15,532 nucleotides of DNA from Thermoplasmata archaeon (GCA_027314845.1 DAHVAA010000014.1:1-15532); one strand, 5' to 3'; counted from the stretch's first letter, positions 7,957 to 14,914 are shown. Numbers and translations are program-made. The notes: generated from the letters alone by a model not told the origin.

Positions 7957-9240
7957 GAACCGGGACCGCAGGGCCCCCGCCACCTCGGATACTCCGTCCA
8001 CCTCCTGCGCGCCGCTCTCGCGGAGCGCTCGGTACGCGGCGGTCGCGGCTCCCCCGGTGAAGTCCCTCTCGCCGATCGGCGGCGAGCGGACCAGGTACGT
8101 CGGCGCCGTCGTTACGAACGGTCGCACGTCCTCGAGGTTCGCGAGGTTCGAGGGTCCTACGGCGAAAGGGGTCACGACGATCGCACGGGCCTCGGAGAGC
8201 AGTCGACGGTGTTGTGCCCGCGCGTCCGGTCCGAGCGGAGCGAACGGGCTTTCGATCGCGCAGGGCACTCCGAGAGCTTCGGCGACCTCCGCGTCCGTAT
8301 CGAGGAGATGGAGCGCGCCGGCCGTGACGCGGAAGCCGTCCTCCTGCAACCGCCGCAGGTAGGGGGCACCGGCCCCGCCTCCCCCGACCACGTGGATGGG
8401 CCCTACAAAGGGGGAGGACGACGATCGGGGCCCGGAGACGGTGATCTGGTGGGGGATCAGGTACGGCATTCCGGTGCGATGGTCCTTCTCGAGGTCGGCG
8501 GCGACGCCCCATACCCGTGCGAGCAGGTCGGCGGAAAGTACCTCGCCCGGCGGACCATCGGCGACCCGACGGCCGTGGGAAAGGACGACCAGGCGGTCGC
8601 AGAACCGGGCCGCGAGGTTGAGGTCGTGGAGGGCCGCGACCACGGTGATCCCTCGTGATCGCGAGAGCTGTCGTACCCGGCCGAGGAGGTCGAGCTGGTG
8701 GGCGATGTCGAGGTGGGCGGTCGGTTCGTCCAGCAGCAGGAGGGGGCCGTCCTGCGCGAGCGCCCGAGCGAGGGTCGCCCGCTGGCGTTCCCCGCCGCTC
8801 AGCGAGAGGACGCCGTCCCGGAGGCGGTCGCCGAGCCCGAGCTCGCCGAGAAGCGAGCGGGCGAGCTGCCGCTCCTCGAGCGTGCCGCTGTCCAGAGGGC
8901 CGTGGAAGGAGTACCGTCCGTAGCGGACGTACTCCTCGAGCGGTACGTCCTCCCGCAACGGCTCCTCCTGGGGGACCCAGGCGACCAGACGAGCCCGCTC
9001 CCGGATCGAAAGGGAGTCGACCGGGCGGTCGAAGAGCGTCACCCGACCAAGGTCCGGGCGCAGGAAGCCGAGCGCGGCGCGCATCAGGGTCGTCTTCCCC
9101 GAGCCGTTCGGTCCACAGAGGGCGAGGAATTCGCCCGACCGCACTTCGAGGTCGACCGAGTCCAGCGCGACGCGCTCGGCGTAGCGGACCGTGACTCCGA
9201 CGAGCTTGAGGGCCGGGAGGGCCGGGTCCGGTCGGTTCAT
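7903..9240 (-). CDS. btuD: cobalamin-type ABC transporter ATPase with C-terminal extra domain
   Basis: ATP-binding subunit of a FecCD/BtuCD-type importer. Residues 1-260 form a canonical ABC domain: GPNGSGKT Walker A (43-50), Q91, LSGGE signature (147-151), LLLLDEP Walker B (167-173) and switch H205. Residues about 280-430 are an additional domain starting IHVVGGGGAG (282-291), a Rossmann-like glycine loop, followed by an ALGVP...SPFAP segment and VGPSNLANLE (361-370). I remember similar extensions on BtuD proteins of haloarchaea, which supports corrinoid rather than iron-siderophore uptake; the domain's function is unknown to me. The open frame extends upstream to 10143 across the permease gene, but homology starts at ATG 9240, which overlaps the permease stop as ATGA. 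The TAA stop at 7903 lies inside the opposing regulator gene. Length is 445 residues. Confidence 0.9.
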   Translation of the reverse strand: MNRPDPALPALKLVGVTVRYAERVALDSVDLEVRSGEFLALCGPNGSGKTTLMRAALGFLRPDLGRVTLFDRPVDSLSIRERARLVAWVPQEEPLREDVPLEEYVRYGRYSFHGPLDSGTLEERQLARSLLGELGLGDRLRDGVLSLSGGERQRATLARALAQDGPLLLLDEPTAHLDIAHQLDLLGRVRQLSRSRGITVVAALHDLNLAARFCDRLVVLSHGRRVADGPPGEVLSADLLARVWGVAADLEKDHRTGMPYLIPHQITVSGPRSSSSPFVGPIHVVGGGGAGAPYLRRLQEDGFRVTAGALHLLDTDAEVAEALGVPCAIESPFAPLGPDARAQHRRLLSEARAIVVTPFAVGPSNLANLEDVRPFVTTAPTYLVRSPPIGERDFTGGAATAAYRALRESGAQEVDGVSEVAGALRSRFLPPATSGSAAPGTRGGG

Positions 9241-10310
9241 CCTGCCCCCATCGGGGCGAGGCGGCGCTGGCGGTAGAGGAGGTAGAGGAAGAACGGCACT
9301 CCCGCGAACGCGGTGAAGATCCCGATCGGAAGCACCGAAGCCGGAAAGGCGAGGTAGCTCACGTCCCGCGCGACCAGCACGAAGACCGCACCCACCGCGG
9401 CCGCGCCGGGAAGCACCCTCCGGTAATCCGAGCCGACGAGGCGGCGGACGACGTGGGGGGAAACCAGCCCGACGAACCCGATGACCCCGGTAAAGGCGAC
9501 CGCGATCGCCGTCGTCATCGATGCGAGAAGGAGCACCCGAAGCCGAGCGCGCGCCGGGTCGACCCCCATGCTCTGCGCCACGTCGGCGCCGAGCTGGAGG
9601 AGGTTGAGCTCGCGGCCGTAGAGCGCAAGCAGGGTCCCGAGCGCGAGGACAGCCCCAAAGGCGATCCCGTCCTTCGTCCAGTCGGCCTGACCGAGACCCC
9701 CGAGGAGCCAGAACGTCACTTGCTCGCCTCCCACGGGGTTGTAGAGCAGGACCAGCGCGAGGACCGCCGTCAGGAGGTTCGCGATCGCGACCCCCGTGAG
9801 AAGGAGGGTCTCGACCGACCCGTAGCGGCCCCGGGCGACGCCCAGGATCAGTAGCCCGGTCCCGACCGCCCCGAGGAAGGCGAACAGGGGAAGGTAGAGG
9901 TCGGCGCGAGCCTCCTGGATCCGGTAGACGTAAAGGATCGCGGCGCCCAGCGTTCCGCCGCTCGAAATCCCGAGGAGGAAAGGGTCGGCTAGCGGGTTGC
10001 GGAAGACTCCCTGCAGCGCTCCGCCCGAGAGCCCGAGGGCGGCGCCGACGATCAGGGCCAGCAGGACCTCCGGTAGGTAGAGCTCCCAGACGATGAAGGT
10101 CAGGGTCGCGCATCGGTACGCGGAGATCCCGCTCGAGGCGCACGGGTCGGAGAAGAGCGTGCCCCCCGAGGCCTGATGAAGCAGGATCTCGATGCCGGCC
10201 GTGAACGGGATCGAGACGCTGCCGAGGAGGGCCGAGACCACCGCCAGCCCGGCCCCGGCCGCCAGGAGGAGGATGACGAGAGCCGAACGCCGGTGGAGGG
10301 GGCGCGTCAT
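9237..10310 (-). CDS. btuC: cobalamin/iron-type ABC transporter permease (FecCD family)
   Basis: Membrane permease of 357 residues that forms the translocation channel together with the ATPase encoded next. Many hydrophobic helices are evident, beginning at about residue 10. Family signatures are LSGGALQGVFRNPLADP (about 94-110) with following GISSGGTLGA, the GFVGLVSPHVVRRLVG ATPase-coupling segment (about 287-302) with DYRRVLPGAAAVGA, and PIGIFTAFAGVPFF near the C-terminus. The loop near residues 44-70 contains two cysteines in a longer than usual extracellular stretch. It starts 40 bases after the substrate-binding protein gene; a GGAGGT lies 11 bases before the ATG. The stop overlaps the ATPase start (ATGA), so the pair is translationally coupled. 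Substrate cannot be read from this subunit alone. Confidence 0.92.
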   Translation of the reverse strand: MTRPLHRRSALVILLLAAGAGLAVVSALLGSVSIPFTAGIEILLHQASGGTLFSDPCASSGISAYRCATLTFIVWELYLPEVLLALIVGAALGLSGGALQGVFRNPLADPFLLGISSGGTLGAAILYVYRIQEARADLYLPLFAFLGAVGTGLLILGVARGRYGSVETLLLTGVAIANLLTAVLALVLLYNPVGGEQVTFWLLGGLGQADWTKDGIAFGAVLALGTLLALYGRELNLLQLGADVAQSMGVDPARARLRVLLLASMTTAIAVAFTGVIGFVGLVSPHVVRRLVGSDYRRVLPGAAAVGAVFVLVARDVSYLAFPASVLPIGIFTAFAGVPFFLYLLYRQRRLAPMGAG

Positions 10311-10321
10311 CGCCGCCGTCG

Positions 10322-10327
10322 ACCTCC
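10322..10327 (-). promoter_or_regulatory. ribosome binding site of importer permease gene
   Basis: On the minus strand GGAGGT lies in the 40-base gap after the substrate-binding protein gene, with an 11-base spacer to the permease ATG at 10310. The spacing is long but no other start codon fits, and it indicates internal translation initiation within a polycistronic mRNA. Confidence 0.5.
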
Positions 10328-10350
10328 GGGTCCGCCGTCGAAAGGACCGA

Positions 10351-11367
10351 CTAGACTCCCGAGGGGTGGAACGCGGCGATCAGTGCCGGAAGGCCCTCGA
10401 GGATCATCGTCGGGTCGGGCTCGGTGATCCAATTCGAATCGATCGGGCTTACGTTTCCCGCCTGAACGGCGCTCAGCTGGGACCACTCCGGCCCTCCCTG
10501 ATAGGCACTCTCGTTGAGCCCGAAGCCGGTCCCGTAGACCACCTCGTGCGGGTTCGCCGCGAGCACCTCTGCGCCCGAGAGTTCGGGGTACTGCACGGTG
10601 GCGTTAGCGCTGATGCTCGTGGCGCCGGCGAGCTCGATCATGGAGAGTCCGAAGGTTCCCGGTCCGAACGTCCAGTACCCCTGTGGGTCCACGGAGTAGG
10701 TCACGAGGACGTACGGATACGAGACGGACTGATCCAGGACGCTGGCGTTGTAGAGCTCTCTCGCCAGCTCTCCGTTGAGCGTCGAGACGACCGAGGCCTT
10801 CCCGAAGATCTCACCGAGGATCGAATCGTCGACCAGGATGCCGCTCAGCGTCGGCGGTTGGAGGACAACGACCGGGATCCCGAGCTGCGTCGTGATCTGC
10901 TCGACCGCCGCGAGCGACACGATGGTGGACGCCAGGACCAGCTGCGGGGTCAGGTTCGCGAGCATTTCGGGAACGAACGTCGGTCCGACCTGGACGCACA
11001 TCGAGGGGGTGAGGTTCCAGGCCGAGATCTGGTCGGGAGAGTAGTCCGCCGCGAGGCCGCCGAACGCGGTCGCATAGCAGTCGACCCCGACCACATGGCT
11101 GCGAAGTCCGAGCCGGAAGACCTCGTCCATGACGCTGGGACTCAACACGGCGACCCGGGCGGGGTCGAACGGGACCGTTACGTTCCGCCCAAGGTCGTCG
11201 GTCACACTGAGCGTTCCCTGGCTCGGGGTCGGGGCCGCTGCGGGCTGCAGCACGAAGAAGGCGGCGGTTCCCGCCACGGCGAGTCCGGCGACCACGAGCA
11301 CGATCACGATCGCGAGGGCCGCCGGGACCGTTCGAGGGGGGCGAGGCGGAGGGCTGGTAAACGACAT
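10351..11367 (-). CDS. btuF: ABC importer substrate-binding protein, BtuF-like
   Basis: Extracellular substrate-binding protein of 338 residues that would deliver ligand to the permease encoded downstream. After a short Pro-rich cytosolic tail there is one membrane helix (about 15-39) and a Pro/Ala linker; no lipobox cysteine, so it appears to be anchored by the helix rather than by lipid. The mature part begins VTDDLGRNVTVPFDPARVAVLSP (55-77), typical of the helical-backbone Periplasmic_binding_2 family, with GLRSHVVGVD following. Several N-x-S/T sequons (for example NVT, NLT, NAS, NAT) fit an exported archaeal protein. It is the first gene of the operon. ATG 11367 is about 30 bases from a TATA box and has no Shine-Dalgarno, indicating a near-leaderless message. 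Ligand (corrinoid versus siderophore) is inferred from the extended ATPase, not from this protein. Confidence 0.88.
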   Translation of the reverse strand: MSFTSPPPRPPRTVPAALAIVIVLVVAGLAVAGTAAFFVLQPAAAPTPSQGTLSVTDDLGRNVTVPFDPARVAVLSPSVMDEVFRLGLRSHVVGVDCYATAFGGLAADYSPDQISAWNLTPSMCVQVGPTFVPEMLANLTPQLVLASTIVSLAAVEQITTQLGIPVVVLQPPTLSGILVDDSILGEIFGKASVVSTLNGELARELYNASVLDQSVSYPYVLVTYSVDPQGYWTFGPGTFGLSMIELAGATSISANATVQYPELSGAEVLAANPHEVVYGTGFGLNESAYQGGPEWSQLSAVQAGNVSPIDSNWITEPDPTMILEGLPALIAAFHPSGV

Positions 11368-11377
11368 TAGTTTTCAG

Positions 11378-11391
11378 TCAAATGCACTTGA
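11378..11391. promoter_or_regulatory. candidate operator: imperfect palindrome in importer promoter
   Basis: TCAAATGCACTTGA matches its own reverse complement at 12 of 14 positions (form TCAAnTGCAnTTGA). It begins directly downstream of the TATA box and ends about 11 bases before the ATG, so a bound dimer would block polymerase loading or start. The regulator is unknown. Confidence 0.5.
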
Positions 11392-11400
11392 ACATAAGGT
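11392..11400 (-). promoter_or_regulatory. TATA box of importer operon
   Basis: Minus strand ACCTTATGT preceded by a GGAAA BRE-like stretch. Its centre is about 30 bases before the ATG at 11367, so transcription probably starts at or within a few bases of the start codon. Confidence 0.6.
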
Positions 11401-11457
11401 TTCCGCGGACCCGGAAGCCCGAATTCCCCCGGCCCGGGCGGCGGCCGAGGGACCAAC

Positions 11458-11466
11458 AAAGCATAT
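11458..11466 (+). promoter_or_regulatory. TATA-like box of tRNA-Trp gene
   Basis: AAAGCATAT is the only AT-rich stretch in the GC-rich leader before the tRNA and is centred about 32 bases from its first base, leaving a pre-tRNA leader of only a few bases. Between 11401 and 11457 I see nothing recognisable. Confidence 0.5.
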
Positions 11467-11494
11467 CTCCCCGGACCGTCCCCGGGGCCCTGGT

Positions 11495-11654
11495 GGGAGC
11501 ATAGGCTAATCTGGCAGACCAGCGGGCTCCAGTCAGGGTGGTCGGTCGACCCCCTGGGAATAGGGTCTGCGGAGGGACGCACCGCGTCCCCGTGACGATT
11601 GACTGGAGCGCGCGGAGAGACCCGCATATCGGGGTTCAAATCCCCGTGCTCCCA
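11495..11654 (+). tRNA. tRNA-Trp (CCA), intron-containing
   Basis: Exons 11495-11532 and 11620-11654 fold into a cloverleaf. The acceptor GGGAGCA pairs fully with TGCTCCC; T stem CGGGG/CCCCG encloses TTCAAAT; anticodon stem GCGGG (11522-11526) pairs with CCCGC (11621-11625). The loop reads C-T-CCA-G | A, so the anticodon CCA is at 11529-11531. G1-C72 and discriminator A73 (11654) fit tryptophan identity. CCA is not encoded, as usual in archaea. The D stem (GGCT with GACC) has G-C, G-C, a C12-A23 mismatch and a T-G pair, which is weaker than usual. Base 26 is A, so this tRNA should not be a Trm1 substrate. The intron lies between 37 and 38. Confidence 0.95.
11533..11619 (+). other. 87-base archaeal tRNA-Trp intron (bulge-helix-bulge)
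   Basis: Removal of these bases restores a 7-base anticodon loop. The junction fits a 3-4-3 bulge-helix-bulge: CTCC (11527-11530) pairs with GGAG (11614-11617), flanked by bulges AG|T (11531-11533) and AG|A (11618-11620), with cuts after the second base of each. The outer helix of the motif is weak. Inside are two hairpins: 11534-11556 (5 bp, one mismatch, 4 bp, loop of 3) and 11574-11590 (perfect 7 bp, 3-base loop). TGACTGGAGC (11600-11609) is exactly complementary to 11526-11535, covering the anticodon. GTGACGA (11592-11598), one base off the box C consensus, precedes it. Tryptophan tRNA introns of other Euryarchaeota carry box C/D guides for positions 34 and 39; here no CTGA box D is found. 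Confidence 0.85.
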
Positions 11655-11681
11655 CTCTCCCCTCCGCGCGCATCCGAGGGC

Positions 11682-11689
11682 TTATTAAT
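11682..11689 (+). promoter_or_regulatory. TATA box of surface-protein gene
   Basis: TTATTAAT lies 28 bases after the tRNA end, centred about 31 bases before GTG 11717. The message would have a leader of zero to about six bases, so the GGAGGG at 11707-11712 may not act as a ribosome binding site. Confidence 0.65.
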
Positions 11690-11716
11690 CCGGACCCCGG
11701 AAGGGCGGAGGGTATC

Positions 11717-14700
11717 GTGGTGCATCCTTCCCCGGCCCGCTCCGTACGCATCGGTCTCCGTCTGACGTGGATCCTCGCGGTCCTGGTCGTATTGACTCTG
11801 CCGAGCGCGGTTCCTCTGGCGTCGGCCGGACCTACCGGACTGGCCGGATACCACGCCTCCCCCACTTCGCCCCTATTGGTCCCGCGAGCGCCCTCGGCCA
11901 CCGCGGCCCGAAGCTCCCATCTCGCCTCGCTGGCCGGGGCGGCCCCGCTGAACACCCCTAACGGGACCCTTCAGTGCGACGGGATGCTCTGGAGCTCTAC
12001 GATCTGGGCGAGCTACGACCCGAGCTACTGCTACGGCCATGACGAGCCGACTCTCAGCTATGTCTCGACCGCCGCCGGCTCGGGCGAGGATGCCCACTTC
12101 CGCGTCACCCTCCCGGCCGACGGGGCTACGTACGGCCAGGGCGACTTCTACGCGACGATCTGGTTCGGGGGTACCGTCTACGACACGCAGAGCACGGGGG
12201 GCGGCAACCAGGCGTTCCTCGAGTTCCAGTTCTACCCCGCCGCCCCGGCCGTCACGGGACCCAACAGCGGCGCTTCCGACTGCCTCCCCGACGGGGCGTT
12301 CAACCCGGTCTGGACCCTCGGGTCGAACACGTGGTTTGCCTGTGCGATCGTCTGGCAGATCCAGGGAACGGTCGAGAACGCGGCGTTTGCGGGACCGCTG
12401 GACGCCGCCGGATCGAGCGCGATCCTCGTGATGAACAGCAACAATGTGCTCGATGTGAACTACTCCGGTGTCGCCCAGAGCTCGACCCAGGGGTGGACGA
12501 TATCGGTCGCCGACACCACGACCGGCGGCCACGGGTCGGTCACGCTCGTGAACGGCAGCCTCGTCCTGTCGCCGTACTACTCGACCGCGGCCCGGGCGAA
12601 CACCCTAAAGTGGGGGGCCAGCAACCCCGGCGCGATCGCCTTCGCCTACGAGGTCGGTCACGCGCTCGACCCGAGCACTCCGGCGAGCTGCGTACCCGGC
12701 GACAACCTCTGCGACAGCTATTGGCCGGGTCGCTGGGCGCAAGCCGGGCAGCTTGACCTCGAACTCCCGGTCGTCGGCGCCTCCGGGTCCGCGACCTATC
12801 CCTCCCAGCTCATCTTTTCGTCCTCGCAGGGAGGAGAGAATGAGGTGAACAGCTCGAGTTGCGGGGCGCCGTCCTCCTCGACCCTGACCAATTGCATGTA
12901 CCCCTTCTTCCAGTACCGCGGCGGGTTCTACGGATTCACCTTTGGCACCACGGCCGAGCCGAACGCCACGTACCTCTACGGAGGCGAGTACCAGTTTCCG
13001 GCGACCACGAACTCCCATGGGCAGTGGAACGGCAACTCCGAGACCGCCCCGTGGGGGACTCTTTCGACTCAGGTCTCTCCCCTGAACGCCACGGTCGAGT
13101 TCAACCGAAAGGGCGAGACCGATCGGTTGAGCGTCGCCGCGAACGGAACCGCGGGCGGACAGTTCGAGGAGGGCCCGTACTGGCTCAACATCTCGGCACC
13201 GGGGTGCACGAGCTCGAGCACTTTCGTCTACGTGCGGACGGGCGCGGTCGACTCCCCGCCGGGGAGCCTCAGCTGCGGAGGCGCACCCCCCCTCTCGGCC
13301 TCTGCCGCCGGGGCTCCTACGAGTGGGGTCGCCCCGCTATCGGTCGTGTTCACGGGCTCCGCGACGGGAGGCACGAGCCCGTACGGATACAACTGGTCGT
13401 TTGGGGACGGGGGAACGAGCACGGTGCAAGACCCGCAGCACACGTTCACCGCGGCGGGCCAGTACACCGTGACGCTCCTCGTCCGCGATGCCTCCGGCGT
13501 GACCGCCTCCGCGAGCGTGACGGTCTCCGTCTCGGGACCGGTCTCCGCGCACGCCTCGGCCACTCCGGCTTCCGGCGGCATCCCCCTCACGGTCCTTTTC
13601 TCGGGCTCGGCCGCGGGAGGGACCCCTCCTTACGCCTACGTCTGGTACTTCGGGGACGGGGGCTCGAGCTCCCTCCAGAACCCCGACCACACGTACACCG
13701 CGGTCGGGAACTACACCGCCCGCCTCACGGTCACCGACTCGATCGGCAACTCCGCGTCATTCTCGCTCTCGGTCACCGCTACTCCCGCCCCGGCCTACTC
13801 GGTGTACTTCAACGAGACCGGGCTGCCCACCGGCACCGCCTGGAACGTCTCGATGGCTGGGGTCGTCCGGGTCGCCACGAGCGGCACGATCGGGTTCAGC
13901 GAGAGGAACGGGACGTACGCCTACCGGATCGGGGTCTCCGACAGTCGCTATCGGGCCTCTATGCCGCGCGGTAACCTCCCGGTAGCCGGGCCGGGGGCGG
14001 CCGTCGTCGTGGTGTTCGAACGGTCGAACTACACGGTCGCCTTCACCGAGACCTCACTGCCGGCGAGCCTTTCCTGGAGCGTGGCGTTCGGAGGCCTGAA
14101 TCGCTCATCGTCGCTCGGGTCGATCTCTTTCAGTGTCGCGAACGGCTCGTACAACTACTCCATCACCGGCCCGAGCGGCTACGGATGGCTCCCTCGTTCG
14201 GGGACCGTGGCCGTCGCGGGGACGAACCTCTCGTTCCCCGTCTCGTTCAGCGCCGTCCTCTATCAGGTCGCCTTCGAGGCCCAGGGACTTGCGAGCGGGA
14301 CGAACTGGACGGTGAGCCTGAACGGGGTCGCGCGCTCCTCCGCGTCGGGCTTCGTCAACTTCTCCGTGGTGATCGGAACGTACGGGTTCGTCCTGACCCC
14401 GCTCTCCGGCTATCGTGCGACGCCCTCCAACGGCTCCGTGACGGTGAACGGGACGAACCGGTCGCTCCTCATCGTGTTCAGCCCGATCCTCTATCCGGTC
14501 ACCTTCGTGGAGTCCGGGCTCCCGAACGGGACGGCGTGGAACCTGACCCTGGACGCCACCCCCTTCCGGACGGTCGGTCCCGAGCTCATCGTTCCGCTCG
14601 CCAACGGGAGCCATTCGTATGCCGTCGCGGCCGTTCCGGGGTATCTCGGAACGAACGGCTCGGGCACCGTCCTCGTCGTCGGTCGACCGGTCCTGGTCCG

Positions 14701-14899
14701 GATCGGGTTTGCTCCCGCAACGTCCGCGCGTTCGATCCTCTCCGAGCTCTTCTCCAGTAAGGAGTTCTACCTCGGGCTCATCGCGGTCGGCCTGATGGTC
14801 GTTGGGGCGGTCATCTACGCCGTGGGGGCCCGTCGGAGGCGGCGCGAGCCTCCGCTCCACTCACCCGCCGCGCCCCCCGCCGCACCGCCGGCCCCCTAG
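11717..14899 (+). CDS. large membrane-anchored surface protein with two PKD domains and C-terminal tandem repeats
   Basis: Exported protein of 1060 residues. A signal or membrane helix (about 15-37) is followed by a domain of unknown family (about 75-520) holding all ten cysteines (87, 105, 189, 209, 325, 332, 382, 393, 497, 520), presumably disulfide-bonded, and aromatic, Gly and Ser/Thr-rich beta-type sequence such as GQGDFYATIWFGG (140-152). Two PKD domains follow (about 525-605 and 609-688), each with W.FGDGG and an HTFTAAG- or HTYTAVG-type motif. Four repeats of about 75 residues fill 694-998, then a single membrane helix (about 1017-1037), an Arg-rich stop-transfer run and a Pro/Ala tail. 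At least 25 N-x-S/T sequons indicate heavy N-glycosylation. GTG 11717 is chosen by TATA spacing; GTG 11720 is equally possible. Role is probably adhesion or cell-envelope binding; I see no protease motif and cannot name an enzyme activity. Confidence 0.88.
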   Translation: MVHPSPARSVRIGLRLTWILAVLVVLTLPSAVPLASAGPTGLAGYHASPTSPLLVPRAPSATAARSSHLASLAGAAPLNTPNGTLQCDGMLWSSTIWASYDPSYCYGHDEPTLSYVSTAAGSGEDAHFRVTLPADGATYGQGDFYATIWFGGTVYDTQSTGGGNQAFLEFQFYPAAPAVTGPNSGASDCLPDGAFNPVWTLGSNTWFACAIVWQIQGTVENAAFAGPLDAAGSSAILVMNSNNVLDVNYSGVAQSSTQGWTISVADTTTGGHGSVTLVNGSLVLSPYYSTAARANTLKWGASNPGAIAFAYEVGHALDPSTPASCVPGDNLCDSYWPGRWAQAGQLDLELPVVGASGSATYPSQLIFSSSQGGENEVNSSSCGAPSSSTLTNCMYPFFQYRGGFYGFTFGTTAEPNATYLYGGEYQFPATTNSHGQWNGNSETAPWGTLSTQVSPLNATVEFNRKGETDRLSVAANGTAGGQFEEGPYWLNISAPGCTSSSTFVYVRTGAVDSPPGSLSCGGAPPLSASAAGAPTSGVAPLSVVFTGSATGGTSPYGYNWSFGDGGTSTVQDPQHTFTAAGQYTVTLLVRDASGVTASASVTVSVSGPVSAHASATPASGGIPLTVLFSGSAAGGTPPYAYVWYFGDGGSSSLQNPDHTYTAVGNYTARLTVTDSIGNSASFSLSVTATPAPAYSVYFNETGLPTGTAWNVSMAGVVRVATSGTIGFSERNGTYAYRIGVSDSRYRASMPRGNLPVAGPGAAVVVVFERSNYTVAFTETSLPASLSWSVAFGGLNRSSSLGSISFSVANGSYNYSITGPSGYGWLPRSGTVAVAGTNLSFPVSFSAVLYQVAFEAQGLASGTNWTVSLNGVARSSASGFVNFSVVIGTYGFVLTPLSGYRATPSNGSVTVNGTNRSLLIVFSPILYPVTFVESGLPNGTAWNLTLDATPFRTVGPELIVPLANGSHSYAVAAVPGYLGTNGSGTVLVVGRPVLVRIGFAPATSARSILSELFSSKEFYLGLIAVGLMVVGAVIYAVGARRRRREPPLHSPAAPPAAPPAP
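13289..13780 (+). other. pair of PKD domains in surface protein
   Basis: Residues 525-605 and 609-688 align with each other: both begin with a P-x-SG-x-x-PL-x-V-x-F-x-GSA pattern, continue with GGT-x-PY-x-Y-x-W and FGDGG, and end with GxYT and a V-x-D segment. These are beta-sandwich PKD modules found on exported proteins, acting as spacers or in surface contacts. Confidence 0.85.
13796..14710 (+). repeat. four tandem ~75-residue protein repeats
   Basis: Repeat units start at residues 694, 772, 849 and 926, each opening with the pattern Y-x-V-x-F-x-E/A-x-x-L-P/A-x-x-x-x-W-x-V/L (YSVYFNETGLPTGTAW, YTVAFTETSLPASLSW, YQVAFEAQGLASGTNW, YPVTFVESGLPNGTAW), then a V-x-NG-x-Y/H-x-Y core and a V-x-G strand. 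They are diverged at both protein and DNA level, so the duplication is old. No cysteine is present. Confidence 0.85.
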
Positions 14900-14914
14900 G
14901 GCCAGCCTCCCGGG

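Noticed and set aside
9241..10143. Upstream extension of the importer ATPase frame to 10143
   Set aside because: The extension is Arg/Pro-rich and lies antiframe inside the permease gene; ABC-domain homology begins at ATG 9240.
11469..11487. GC hairpin CCCCGG...CCGGGG upstream of the tRNA as terminator or operator
   Set aside because: Lies upstream of the expected transcription start, lacks a T tract, and such short G/C palindromes are frequent at this composition.
11368..11494. Cobalamin riboswitch upstream of the importer
   Set aside because: The TATA box is about 30 bases from the start codon, so there is no leader that could hold one; no B12-box-like sequence seen.
11600..11619. Complete box C/D guide RNA in the tRNA-Trp intron
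   Set aside because: Box C-like element and antisense are present but no CTGA box D or D' at the required distance, also not across a circular junction; reported only as a possibility.
12859..13974. Plus-strand open frame inside the surface-protein gene
   Set aside because: Arg/His/Pro-rich translation in a shifted frame of a gene with clear PKD and repeat structure.
11717..14899. Thermopsin-type or other secreted protease identity for the surface protein
   Set aside because: No recognisable catalytic motif or thermopsin-like start; only PKD modules and repeats are supported.
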